Below, piece after piece: positions 1 to 10,215 of a stretch of DNA of 64,000 nt; the first letter of the stretch is position 1, and each line of letters begins with the position of its first letter. The notes beneath the pieces are model-generated. The model saw only the letters and a program-made list of their open reading frames with translations. It was not told the origin of the DNA and ran no database searches. The stretch comes from Thuidium tamariscinum (taxonomy: Eukaryota; Streptophyta; Bryopsida; Hypnales; Thuidiaceae): contig OX344753.2 in the NCBI GenBank assembly GCA_947034885.2, positions 2,914,001 to 2,978,000 on the forward strand, in the 5' to 3' direction. The position numbers and the translations under genes were made by a program.

Positions 1-719
1 CATATTTGCAACTCTGATTTTTAAGAGCCCTTAATGCTAGAAAATCAAGAGTTGACCTTGACACCTTTATACAAAATCTTAAATAGAAAAACCATATTCA
101 TTCATTTTCAAAATCATATTTTTGATGCTAAAAATAGACTTCAAAATAAATTTTGCAAACTATGAACTACCCCAAATAATAACTTTATTAAATCAATTTA
201 AATTTCAAAGTACTTTCAAGAAAAAAATTTGGTGCCTTGTATATTCAAGGGTTAATAGGACAAATTTGTATACAATAGAACCTCTCTAAGTTGACTCTCT
301 ACAAGCCAATAAACCTCTATAAGCCAATGTATCAAACCAATCCCATAACTATTGGATTAGAGAGGTTTTACTACATTGAATTAGTGATGAAAGGCTTTCC
401 TAAAAGAAAAAATAGTTTTTGATTGATATTTATCTATACATATATTGTTATTCTTTAAAAAAGACAAGACATTAAATCCTACCATCAAAGGTGGATCCAA
501 CACGATGGATTTACCTCAATGAAAAACACAATAATTTTTTAATTTTTTGCAAATAATTTCTTTTGCAAATTCTGAATTCATACTTGCAATCAGAGACTTA
601 AAATTAGCTACGAGAGATCTAGAATATACCCTAGACACGGCACAAAACTAGGGAACTTTTTTTTCACTTTTACCCTGGAGATCCCAAAATTTACCCTGCT
701 GAGCCCACCTTCAATGGTA
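1..719. other. AT-rich intergenic DNA
   Basis: No coding exon is visible in either strand. The stretch is A/T-rich with short homopolymer runs and contains one small inverted-repeat element at 271-375. GC content rises sharply after about 780, where the promoter and leader of the STAY-GREEN gene begin. Confidence 0.6.
271..375. mobile_element. Small MITE-like inverted repeat
   Basis: The left end (271-289, containing AGAACCTCTCTAA) and the right end (357-375, containing TTAGAGAGGTT) are inverted repeats with a few mismatches around a ~67-bp AT-rich centre. Inside is a second AACCTCTATAAGCC-like motif. Similar AACCTCTATAA elements are widespread in plants, but assignment to a transposon superfamily is not possible here. 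No clear target duplication is seen. Confidence 0.4.
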
Positions 720-1459
720 GGATTTAACGTGCAGTTAAAAAAAAAATAACATACCGTAGACTTTGGAAAACACCGTCAGGCAACGTCAAGTGCCACGTGA
801 AGGATTCCCCTCGAAAGTCCAAAGCCTTCCGGTAGCATTCCGTCCACCCCACGTTAGGGTGTGACGGACGCTTCCCTCACTTGCCACGCTTTCCCAACCT
901 CCCCTTTGTCTGTCGTCTTCAAGGTTTCTTCACTTTCTGTCACTACAACCTTTACAAGCTTCTACACACACACGAATTTCTCTCTTTAGCTTTCCTTCTT
1001 GCCGACCCACGGAAGCAAACATTTCCTAGTTCCTTGACACCATTCTATCCTTCGCCATCGCTAGCTCGGTTCACCCAATTGCAACAACTCATCGATCACA
1101 CGACTGAGCAGAGACACAACTGAACTCACTGATTGAATCTCACGCAACTGATTAACTGAACTCTGGGACGCAATCATTCAATCCTTTTCTTTATTACATT
1201 TCCCTTTGATTGTGTGTTGCGTAAGTTTCCAGCAATCGCAACGGTAGAGTAGAGTAACGCAGACTCCAATCGAGATTCTATCCAAAAGCGAGCTGAGAAC
1301 CGGAGAGGTCTTTGAGGTTTAAATTTGTGTTTGGAGTCATTCAATTCGGCGGTGGAGGGTTTTGAATTTGATTTGAATTTGTGGGTGGCGAGTATATTGA
1401 AGCGTCGTTGGAGGTTAAATTGTTGGGTTTGATCGGAGAGTGTTTGAGAAGAGGCTACC
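720..1459 (+). promoter_or_regulatory. Promoter and ATG-free 5' leader of the STAY-GREEN gene
   Basis: Base composition changes from AT-rich to balanced at about 780. From 720 to the start codon at 1460 there is not one ATG in any frame, as expected of a long unspliced or lightly spliced leader that lets ribosomes reach the annotated start. The 880-1010 part is pyrimidine-rich. A perfect palindromic G-box CACGTG lies at 794-799. The exact transcription start is not visible. Confidence 0.55.
794..799. promoter_or_regulatory. G-box CACGTG upstream of STAY-GREEN
   Basis: Perfect CACGTG in the context GCCACGTGA. In angiosperms G-box-type sites in STAY-GREEN promoters are bound by bZIP (ABI5/EEL) and bHLH (PIF) factors during senescence and darkness. 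That it works here is inference. Confidence 0.45.
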
Positions 1460-4113
1460 ATGGCCAGAACAGTGTGCCAGCCGGTGACGTCAATCGCGAC
1501 TGGGACGTTTCAGGTGGTCGGAGGGAGAGAACGATTGAGCTCAAGATTCTCAAGCTCCCCCTCGGCGATGGTGTCGTCTGTTGCGTATCGGAAGAGTGAG
1601 GTCACGAGGGCTTGTAAGGAAGCTGGAGTGGCGAGTCGCATGGTTTCACCGTTTTGGAGTAAGAGCAGCCGTGATGGGCTGAAGCAGACTCGTGAAACGC
1701 CGTTCGTGGGCTCTCGACCTGGCGCACATCTTGTTGTGGTAAGAATTGAATCAGACCCTCTTCTCGTTGTTTTTCCTGTGATGGATTTCGTTGCAAGAAA
1801 CTACAGTAGGATTCTCTATGGCGAAGAACAGACACTACAGAACCAATACAGATTTTACTGAAGTTACACGCAACGAGACTCTACTTGTTTGGTAGTATCA
1901 TGAAAATCATGGGTTTCATTTTTGAGTTCTTCATGACCAAGTCCTTGAAGATGACCAGCGAGTTATTGCCTCAGTTACTGGGAATTGGAGGCAAGGGTTT
2001 GATCCTGGTGGTCGGTGGGAAACCTTGGCAATCTTTGACAGGCTTGGGATGGTGTTTTTTCAGTTCCTTATTGAGGAACATTCTTCGTGAGCAGTAGGGC
2101 GGTGTCAGAGTGCATGCATGCGTGATTTGGGCAACGTGATTACAAGGTTACACAGGAGGCCTTTAGTTACTTTTGCAGGAGATTTTGGGGTAGGGTACTC
2201 AGATTTGAATACAAACAGGAACTCTTTATGTTATCACTCCCCACAGAGGTGGTAGCCTTTGTTCTGGCAAAGAGATTTCTTTAGTTTTCTGTATTTTGAG
2301 GCAATGTTGAGGCCCTGAACCTTCTCTTAGAAACACTAACTTCTATTCGGAGTTTCCATATTTTCATTTCAGAATCACGTTTCGTGTGGAACAGAAAGCT
2401 TGCACTCTGACACCCCCGCCCATTTCATAAGTTTTCTAGGATATTTCTTCGTAAAACAGGAAGATTATCTGAACTTGCTGCGTGTCATAAGGAGCGGGTT
2501 TGGAAGTTGTGGGCTATCTGAATCTTTTCAAAATGTTCTGTATCTCTTTTTCTAACGCTTTTCTTTTGTTGTTGTTGTTGTCGTCGTTTTTGCAGGAAGC
2601 GAGGCTGTTTGGACCTGCTCTTTTCGAAGCTGCCAAGTTGAAAGTGCTCTTCCTGGGTGCTGATAAGGATATTCCGAATGACGGCCCTCGCATCTACACC
2701 TTGACTCACAGCGATGTCACGTCCAAAATCACCTTGGCCATTTCCAGAGAAATCAACAAAGCTCAGGTATTCGAAATATATGCATGGTTCAGGGAACTGA
2801 AATTTCTTATGTGACCTTATTTGGTTAGTGACGTGTTTTGAGTATTCAGAGATTCATGCCTGGGATTTGGACGTTTCAGAATAGCCATTTCCGTCATAGG
2901 AGATTCTCTTTGGTGGATAGAGCTTGCCATGTGGTACAATCTGAAACCTACTTAACTGTAGTGACGTATAAAATTTTGTAGACTAATTGAAGTGGTCATT
3001 GGTGCAGTTGAAAGGCTGGTACAGTAAGCTGCAGCGGGACGAAGTGGTGGCGGAGTGGAAAAGAGTACAAGGCAAGATGTCTCTGCATGTGCACTGCCAC
3101 ATCAGTGGCGGCAATTTCTTGCACAACTTAATCGCCAACCTGCGCTTCTACATCTTCCGGAAGGAATTGCCAGTGGTCCTGGAGGCATTCCGGCACGGTG
3201 ACGAGGAGCTTCTCAAGAAATATCCAGGTGAATAACGGGTAGACCATGTATATTAACCCCGCAAAAAATGGGGAACTATTTCTGTTCAATTGTTATACAT
3301 TATCGAATTCACTAAAATTTATTTAAATACTACACATATATAGTCAGCAGCATTTACTCAGCTTATGGCACATTGATGACCTACCCGCGACAAATGGTCT
3401 CTTTCAAGAAAGAGTATACTATCTCAGATTGACGCAGACATAAGAAATCTTAGTTAAATGCAATCATAAAGCGAACTTCCACGACAAATAGTCTCTTGTA
3501 AGAAAGAATATACTATCTCAGATTGACGAAGACATAAGATATCTTAGTTCAATGCAATCACAAAACAAACTTCCAGTCTAATGAAAAGAATCAATAGCAC
3601 TCTTGCACTAACCTTTGATTTATTTCACTGTTGGGTTGCAGATCTCGATAACTCCATGGTGTGGGTCTACTTCCACTCGAATGTCAAGGAGTACAACCGT
3701 GTAGAATGCTGGGGTCCACTCGTAGAAGCTGCGAAGGTATTCAACCACCACTTAATTACCTCTTTCAGTTCTTTAATGTTTAATTGCTGATTCTTCTTCA
3801 GTTCAGTTCACAATCACTATCAAGACATATCTGCTAAGCATAATGGAAGTATTTTTTAATGAACATCAGAAGAAATTACCTCTAATTATGAGTTTGTGAA
3901 ACTATGCTGCAGAGTGCGAGCGAGGAAGCCAAGGAAGCCATCCACCACGCGATGGAAGAAATGGAGAAACAATGGCCCAAGCAACTCTGGCCAGGGAAAG
4001 TCTGTGACGAGCCTTGTGAATGCTGCTCACGCTATGGAACCGTCATCCCCTTGCCCGTGACCTTCGACCTTCTCCAGGAGGAGCAGCAGCAGCGGCAAGA
4101 GCAAGAAGGCTAA
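1460..4113 (+). CDS. SGR: STAY-GREEN magnesium dechelatase (SGR/NYE1 family), chloroplast
   Basis: Removes Mg from chlorophyll a to give pheophytin a, the committed step of chlorophyll breakdown in plastids. Exons are 1460-1738, 2596-2766, 3008-3227, 3642-3736 and 3913-4113, all with GT-AG junctions, giving 321 aa. Residues 1 to about 95 are Ser/Arg-rich and read as a transit peptide. The conserved core starts at EARLFGPALFEAAKLKVLF (from residue 94), passes YTLTHSDVTSKITLAIS, then W154, RDEVVAEWK and MSLHVHCHISGG (174-185), and ends with WVYFHSNV and ECWGPLVEA. The family's Cys-rich motif C-x3-C-x-C-C is intact (C286, C290, C292, C293). The C-terminal Gln/Glu-rich tail is unusual. The ATG at 1460 is the first in more than 700 nt and has a good context (ACCATGG). 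A later in-frame ATG at 1567 is less likely, as it would shorten the transit peptide. Family assignment is very secure; paralogue (SGR versus SGR-like) is less certain. Confidence 0.95.
3388..3575 (+). repeat. Tandem 94-bp duplication inside STAY-GREEN intron 3
   Basis: Two adjacent copies (3388-3481 and 3482-3575) share CGACAAATRGTCTCTT, ATACTATCTCAGATTGACG and ACATAAGA. They differ at scattered bases, so the duplication is not brand new. It lies within the intron 3228-3641 and just precedes its acceptor tract. Confidence 0.8.
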
Positions 4114-4462
4114 AGCTTCGACTTCCAATACCATGGAAGTCAAATCCCAATATAATGTACCCGGGGCTTCGATCATCATCAACCTACTGCCTCAATCAAT
4201 CCTCCGATTTGTCGATTTTCATACCAGCAACAGCAGCTGCAGTCAAGGTAACAGATTCACAGCACAAACAAGCGAACGGAGTTTTATTTCTTCAACGTCC
4301 ACATTTGTACAGTACAGAATTATATAGTCTGCATACACATATGATCAAAGTCACAAAAACAGAATTTACAAAAACATATTTGTTTAGTCTATCTGCAATG
4401 TGTCGCGGTGCTGTTTTTAGCGTCCCATATGCAGTTTAGCGAGTGAATTTTTTTTTTCTCTT
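4114..4462 (+). other. Probable 3' UTR of STAY-GREEN
   Basis: Follows the stop codon directly; balanced composition up to about 4250, then AT-rich. No ORF of interest. The real polyadenylation site cannot be placed with confidence. Confidence 0.4.
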
Positions 4463-4881
4463 GACAGGGTTACATTGTACTGCAACCATTTCTGCACTAC
4501 AATGTAGACTGTCTCGTAACATCATAGCAGAGTGGTGTAAACCATCACCATCTACAGAGTCTCCAAATCATCCACTTTGGTGAATACGTGAATTTTAGTG
4601 TCTCGAGAGCTTTACATCGTAGATATTGCAACCATTTCTGCACTACGATGTAGACTCTCGTAATATCATAGCAGCTGGTGTAAAACCATCACCATCTACA
4701 GGGTCTCGTGTTTTTTAGCGAGTACGTGAAATTCATTCCCTTGAGAGAGCGTTACATCGTAACATTGCAACCATTTCTGCACTACGATTGTAAATCGTCT
4801 CTCACAATAGCATAGATAGCATATAGTCCACAGCGTTACATCGTAATATTGCAACCATTTCTGCACTACGATGTACTGTAG
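4463..4881. repeat. Array of four similar stem-loops
   Basis: Four copies of an inverted repeat: 4471-4506, 4613-4652, 4753-4792 and 4837-4875. Each has a 9-10 bp inner stem (TACATCGTA / TACGATGTA) around a conserved core GCAACCATTTCTGCAC. Copy 1 has TACATTGTA / TACAATGTA, a compensated base-pair change. Outer helices also pair but with a different sequence in each copy: GACAG/CTGTC in copy 1, CGAGAG/CTCTCG (4604-4609, 4655-4660) in copy 2, GAGAGA/TCTCTC in copy 3. Spacing is about 142, 140 and 84 bp, and the flanks (ACCATCACCATCTACAG, CACAATAGCATAG) are also repeated in pairs. Function unknown. Confidence 0.8.
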
Positions 4882-4908
4882 ATCGTCTCTCACAATAGCA
4901 TAGCACAT

Positions 4909-5604
4909 AGTCTACAGCAGTAGCATCTGGAGAGTGAGAACCCACCTCTCTCCATTGTGTACAAACAACAATTTTGTAATATATGTTTTCATCATGTTCT
5001 GTGTAAACAGTCTCTTAATATCCTTACCTTGAACCTCTGTCAAACCAAATGTTGCAATTGAAAGTTGGTGTTGCACCACAAACACAAGCATGTACTTGAC
5101 CAGAAAACATCAACTGGCTCCTGCAAAGCACCATACTTATGGCAGAAGCTAAGCGAGCACGACTGAGTTGAAGAGTTGCGAATTCGAGCTGCGGTTTTCA
5201 TTTTAGATGGAATCAGTGAACTCCGCAAGCGACCAGGAGTCGAGGAAGAAAGTCAGAGAATTCTACGGAGATGGGAAACGAGTCTTATTCTTGATGTTGC
5301 AAGGGAATTGAAGGACTGACTGCAGGAAGTGGAAGAAGGAATGTGAATAACCTATTGCTTGGAATTCGGGAGCGTGGAGTACAGTACTCGCTTGGGGATC
5401 TTATCAAGTGGGGTGGACGTTTATAGGCCTGTGGGATTTCCCACTCACACTTTCGCCGGCGTCAGCGGTTGTGTCTAACGCTGCCTTGCGCTGACGGCCG
5501 TCTGAGGCGGCCACTGAAGGCTCTCTCTCTCCCGCATATCTGTCATCTTTCACCTTGAACAGACCATCATAGTCAAAATTAGGAGTTTTCCCTTGTGCCA
5601 CTTC
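4909..5604 (-). other. GC-rich segment, possible 5' end of a minus-strand transcript
   Basis: Composition here is gene-like rather than intergenic. Read on the minus strand there is a TATAAAC box (5419-5425), then a pyrimidine-rich leader, then an ATG at 5201 in the context AAAATGAAA opening a 53-codon frame ending at 5040. Donor-like and acceptor-like signals (GCTTTGCAG, CAAGGTAAGG) follow. The product resembles nothing I know. A second minus-strand frame at 5404-5622 partly uses the end of a MITE. It could be a small gene, a noncoding RNA reading into the hairpin array, or a decayed exon. It would be convergent with STAY-GREEN. Confidence 0.25.
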
Positions 5605-5606
5605 TA

Positions 5607-5878
5607 AGGTAGGTATACCCAAAAGCGCCAGTTTCTCTACTGTGCCTAGTTCCTGTTATTATGTTGTTCAAATTTTTTTACAGTCTTGTTGGTGAGTGAA
5701 AGCATGTTCCAATGCACCAAAGAACAGTGGATTTGGATACCGTATGCAAAAGTTATTAACAGTCAAAGTGTGTTTCTGAAAGTGCCATCTACAGTCTGGG
5801 TACATGACTGATTTTGAAAATCTATGCACGTTGTACAGAGCGCTTTAAGGTCAGGAGCCATTTTGGGTGTACCTACCT
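5607..5878 (+). mobile_element. MITE family 1, copy 1
   Basis: About 272 bp with terminal inverted repeats AGGTAGGTATACCC / GGGTGTACCTACCT, flanked by TA (5605-5606 and 5879-5880), the target site of Tc1/mariner-type elements. The interior matches the copies at 45855, 51156 and 58544 along its whole length (for example GGATACCGTATGCAAAAG). A second, subterminal inverted repeat (GCCATCTACAG) is degenerate in this copy. No coding capacity. Confidence 0.85.
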
Positions 5879-5880
5879 TA

Positions 5881-6388
5881 TACCTTAAGACAGGTAGTTT
5901 GTTTTGTTTGTTTGCTTTGTTTTGTTTGTTTGTCACATTGAGATCTTTTGGACCATGTGTCCCTCAGTCACATTCTTGGTACCGGTGGAAAGCTCTCGGC
6001 GAGGAGGGGTGCACGGGCTTGGTTTCAAGGTATTTGGACTCATGGTGAAAAAGTTATTGAATTTCAAAGTTTTAATGAATTAAAAAATTAGAAAATATCT
6101 TTTACTTTGGATTTGACTGTGGCAACAGCATAGGGCGCACTAGTTTGCTTATGAAGAGAAGTGTGAGAAATAGAAAGAGCAATTGAAATTATATTTTCTT
6201 AACAAAGTACAGATTTGTTGTGAATTTTTGGAAGGTGTTGCCTCAAAACCAACAAAAAGTTTATTCACAGTGACTTTTTTTTAAAGTAGTCATAGTACTT
6301 TTCAACATAGAAGACTTGAAAAGTCACTTCCTACTTCATGAATTTACACTCAAAAGCAAGTAGTTCCTACTAAAGTTACTAATCACTC
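5881..6388. other. Intergenic DNA without recognisable feature
   Basis: AT-rich with a GTTTGTTTG/TTTGTTTTG microsatellite-like patch near 5900. I see no exon, RNA gene or repeat family. Confidence 0.5.
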
Positions 6389-7183
6389 CATTTCTATCAT
6401 TTAAGACATTGATTGTGGCCTAAATCTCATTTATTGAAAAAACTTACAATGGGTGATTACCTAGGTGTCACACAATGTCCTAAAAAGTGTTTGCACATCC
6501 CTAGTCAATTAATTAACCCCCCTGTCTCTCAAAAAATTTACAGGCCATTGATTGTTTCCAAAAATAAATATGCTTATCTTTAAAATTATTGTTGATTTTC
6601 CAAAAAATCACAAGCCATTGATCTTGTGGGATTTAATCTGAATACGGATACGGATATAATACTATATATGAACATTGGATATGGATATAATACTATATGT
6701 GAATATATAATGAGTACTGAATACAAATACTAGCTATTAGATATGGATATGGATATAATACTATATGTGAATATATAATGAGTACTGAATACAAATACTA
6801 GCTATTAGATATGGATATGGATATGGATACGAGTACAGATATGGATATGAGTACGGATATAGATACGGGTACCGGTATAGATATGGGTATGGATATGGAT
6901 ATAGATATGGATATAGTACCAGGATACAAATATGAATACAGAAAGAATTGTCCCATATTGTTTGTTAATAAAGTTAGTTTCTGAAAATTATAAGAAGGGG
7001 GGGGGAGGGGAATGAAAATTTAAAATGAAATTTTTTTTTTGGCAATTTTTGCCACTTTTTTGAAATGTCCTGAAAAGTAGCAAAAACTACCAAATCCAAA
7101 TCCATTTCTATCACCTAAAGCATTGATTGTGGCCTAAATCTCATTAATTGAAAAAACTTACAATGGGTTATTACCTAGGTGTC
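6389..7183 (+). repeat. Two 82-bp direct repeats flanking a simple-sequence core
   Basis: The segments 6389-6470 and 7102-7183 are about 93% identical (both with ATTGTGGCCTAAATCTCATT and TTACCTAGGTGTC). They enclose ~630 bp containing the GGATAT patch. Solo terminal repeats of a decayed element or a local segmental duplication are both possible. Confidence 0.6.
6645..6925 (+). repeat. GGATAT-type hexamer tandem repeat
   Basis: Irregular repeats of GGATAT/GGATAC/GAGTAC. The interior contains a ~75-bp higher-order unit repeated in tandem (ATATGTGAATATATAATGAG followed by a conserved TACTAGCTATTAGATATGG stretch, at about 6703 and 6763). Read in frame it would encode only Gly-Tyr/Arg-Tyr repeats; I take it as noncoding minisatellite DNA. 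Confidence 0.85.
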
Positions 7184-9123
7184 TGTTATGGGTCTTTTTA
7201 CCTTGATGGAATATTCTACCTTAACTTCTTCACAATTTTTCAAAGTGTCTAATATATGAATGACTTTGAGAAATCTTGTAGAAATAAAGGATGCACTTAT
7301 TCACCCAATACTAATGGCTTATTTTTGGTTGACTACTTCATTTATCTCTTCAAGGCTATCATCTCTTTCACCAAGGTGTGCACACATGGAACCACCCAAT
7401 TTTTAAAACAAATTGGAATTTGGAAAGAAGAAGAATGTGTTTTTTTAGCAATTTCACTTCCTAAGTTCATGATAGTGAGCAAAGTGCCAATAATTGATGG
7501 TAAGATTATTGATAATCAAGAATTCACATGCTTAAAAAATGCAACAAGTATTAGAGAGGTGAATTCACATTGTGACACTTGTTCTACTATGTCACTAAAA
7601 GTTACAAATTATTGTTAGAATAAGGAATTCAACAAAAGCATTTATTCACCTTCTCAACTTCTTCAACTTCAAAAGACTTCTCTCAAAAAACTATTTACCT
7701 AAACAAATATTCATTATTTAACAATGAAGTGAGCAATGAAGTTGAGGCAAAATGTACTAATGTTGTATATTTGATATAGGATATTCTACGTTCTTTACCT
7801 TTGATTGGATGACTTTTGCATTTCTAAATGCTAACAATTGTCAATGGATTACATATAAGAGTTTGCCTTGCACACTTTGAAAAATGCACCCCTCAAAAGG
7901 GAATTTTTAGGGGCCTACAAATTGATTTAGTAGGATTGTGTTCTTGCAACAAGTAACCATTTTTTGGAGAACATATTGAAAAAAAAATGCCATATCTACA
8001 AAAATCAAGATGAAAATGAAGCTATCATCATTGTACTACTCCCAAGTATCAATAGAAGTAAAGAATATCGAATCCAAAGTGAACAAATGCACATATACAT
8101 TTAGTCCCTTAGCATTTGGCAAGCCTACAACTTAGAGCTTTGATAGCAACTAAATTTTTTTCTATTTGTAGTCCTTCAATTTTCAAGGACTTCATCACAA
8201 TTTATAGAGGCTTATTTTTGGCTTGATAACTCTAGGTCTATGACTACAACATTTTGATAAACAATTTTAGGTAAACAAGGGATGTTCTAATTAGTGGGTT
8301 AAAGAGTGTTATATTGTGACCACATAGAGAGGTTTCAAATTTAGAACCAACAAGCACTAATTTCTACAATATAGTGATGATTTTAAGACTATCATAGCAA
8401 CCATTGAATTAGAAATATCTATAACATACACCACTAGTTGATTATTTTACCAAGTTCAATATTAATATTATATAGAATCAAGAATTTTTTGTTAATATTA
8501 CATAAATTTTACCCTTCTAAAAAGAAAAGTTTATTTGTATATGGCCTTTGCTATGCTTGAACAAATGAGTGTTTTATACATATTGGCTTATGTTTCAAAA
8601 GCAGACCAATTTTCTTTCTTTTTTCCCTTGAGAGTAGTGATGTTTAAGACAAGTTTGTTACTTTTTAGTAGATTTCAGCTACAAAACTTTCATTTGGGAT
8701 TAAATTTTCCTTTATCGTACATTGATTGGAGAAGCAATTCAAAAACCTATAGACATAGTGGTTAATACTATGAACAAAAGTTAAGATAAATTGTTTTTAA
8801 ATAATTGTGTCATCTTATTGTTAAATATGCATGTCAATGATTGGAGAGAATTGGTAATTAGTGTATTGTGAACCAATGAAATTGGGGTTTATATTGAGTA
8901 CTTGAAAGTTGAAATTAAAAAATAAAAATTGATTAAAAATCTCTAAATATGGAATAAAAAAAGGAAATAAGTAGCTTAGTGAAAAATCAATTGAATATAT
9001 AAAATGATGACAATTATTGGAGAAACTTTATTACAAACCTTCCAAATAAGAATCCAAATTTGTAATTTGTACATAATTAGTGTCATTGCATAATCTCCTT
9101 GCTTGGATGATAATACAACTAGT
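7184..9123. other. AT-rich intergenic DNA, no supported gene
   Basis: A 120-codon frame at 7256-7618 (+) starts with ATG but matches no family I know. Its codon use follows the AT-rich background and no splice context extends it. Nothing else stands out apart from poly-A/T runs. Confidence 0.5.
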
Positions 9124-9376
9124 CATTAGATGAAATTTTAGGGCAAGTAGAGACTATTTTGGGGCTATTCCCTTGGTAGTTCCCTATATTGTCTAGCAAC
9201 TACAAACCAACCCTGACAACACGATTTTTTGAATTTTCGTAAATTAAAATTCAATTAAAAAAAAATCTGATGTAGCACAATCTTTGCCATATCAGACTAC
9301 TAATGTGGCATTGTTCCAAGAGTTCCTATAGTCAAGGAACTTGTAGTCTTTTCTTGCCTTCAAATTTCATCTAATG
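9124..9376 (-). mobile_element. MITE family 2, copy A
   Basis: Termini CATTAGATGAAATTT...AAATTTCATCTAATG form a near-perfect inverted repeat. Inside, subterminal inverted blocks (GGTAGTTCCC / GGAACTTGTAG) and the family signature GATGTRGCAC...CAGACTA are present. Orientation is that of the copies at 32415, 42900, 45227 and 50474. No clear target duplication. Confidence 0.75.
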
Positions 9377-9891
9377 ATATTTTAGAGTAGTTACTAGAGG
9401 GGGGTGAGTTATATTTTGCTCAATGGTAGTGCATTTTTTGGAGGGAATATTAGGCAATATGTCCCTCCATTTCTAGTAATTGAATTGTTGATTTGTTACA
9501 TATTCTTAGAACGTCTCTACGATTGCATTGCTAGAGGCAAAAATTATATAATTGACTGAGTTAGATGAGAGTCACTACCCCATGGTAAACACAACTAGGC
9601 CCAAAAAATGGCCGACCATGGCTACATTTGAAAAGCAAACGACAAATGAAGTGTCTTCTTTGTGTCTCTAAATGGGGGTTGATTTTTATTTTCACTATGA
9701 TTTTGAGGTATTGATCCCTAACAAATCCTTTAATCAATTGAATTCTTATTTTTTTATTTTTTTATTCTTGAAGAAAATGGATTTATAATAAGCATTATAT
9801 CTATTGTAAAGTTAAAAAAACTTCACTTGTATCAAAAACATGAAGATGAAAGAAAACTTTCAATTTGAATTGTATTTTCAAGAAGGAAGTA

Positions 9892-10055
9892 AAGCTCCCT
9901 ATATTTAAATAGGTTGGAAGGAGGTCTTCCAATCCATGTGGGATAGGTGACAAGAGAGCATGATTTAGTAGGAGCTCCCACATGTTCATGCTCTCACTCA
10001 TTCCACATAGGTTGGAAGACCTCTTTCCACCCCATGTAGATATAGGGAATTTTTT
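9892..10055. repeat. Hairpin element of the CCAACCCATGTGG family (1)
   Basis: Left arm AAGCTCCCTATAT...GGTCTTCCAATCCATGTG pairs with right arm CACATAGGTTGGAAGACC...ATATAGGGA; a short loop carries AGGAGCTCCCACATG. The same arm sequence terminates the 1-kb foldback at 19126-20127. Confidence 0.7.
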
Positions 10056-10089
10056 TCCACCCTTGAAAATAGATGCTTCACCATTACTA

Positions 10090-10215
10090 CATGATGTGGA
10101 AAGAAGCCCTCTAACCCATGTGAGATTTGTGAGAGTATGAATTTGTAGGAGTTCATACTAGTTCATACACTCACATATGCCATATGGGTTGGAGGACCTC
10201 CTTCCCCCACATGAG
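10090..10215. repeat. Hairpin element of the CCAACCCATGTGG family (2)
   Basis: Adjacent second copy: CCCTCTAACCCATGTG on the left pairs with CATATGGGTTGGAGGACC on the right, with inner arms GAGTATGAA / TTCATACACTC. Shares its design with the neighbour at 9892-10055. Confidence 0.65.

Noticed and set aside
4696-4908. Minus-strand frame with a repeated VVQKWLQYYDVTL-like peptide
   Set aside because: The peptide repeat simply translates the hairpin array; length changes between copies ignore codon phase.
7256-7618. 120-codon plus-strand frame as a gene
   Set aside because: No recognisable domain, background composition, no splice partners or promoter features.
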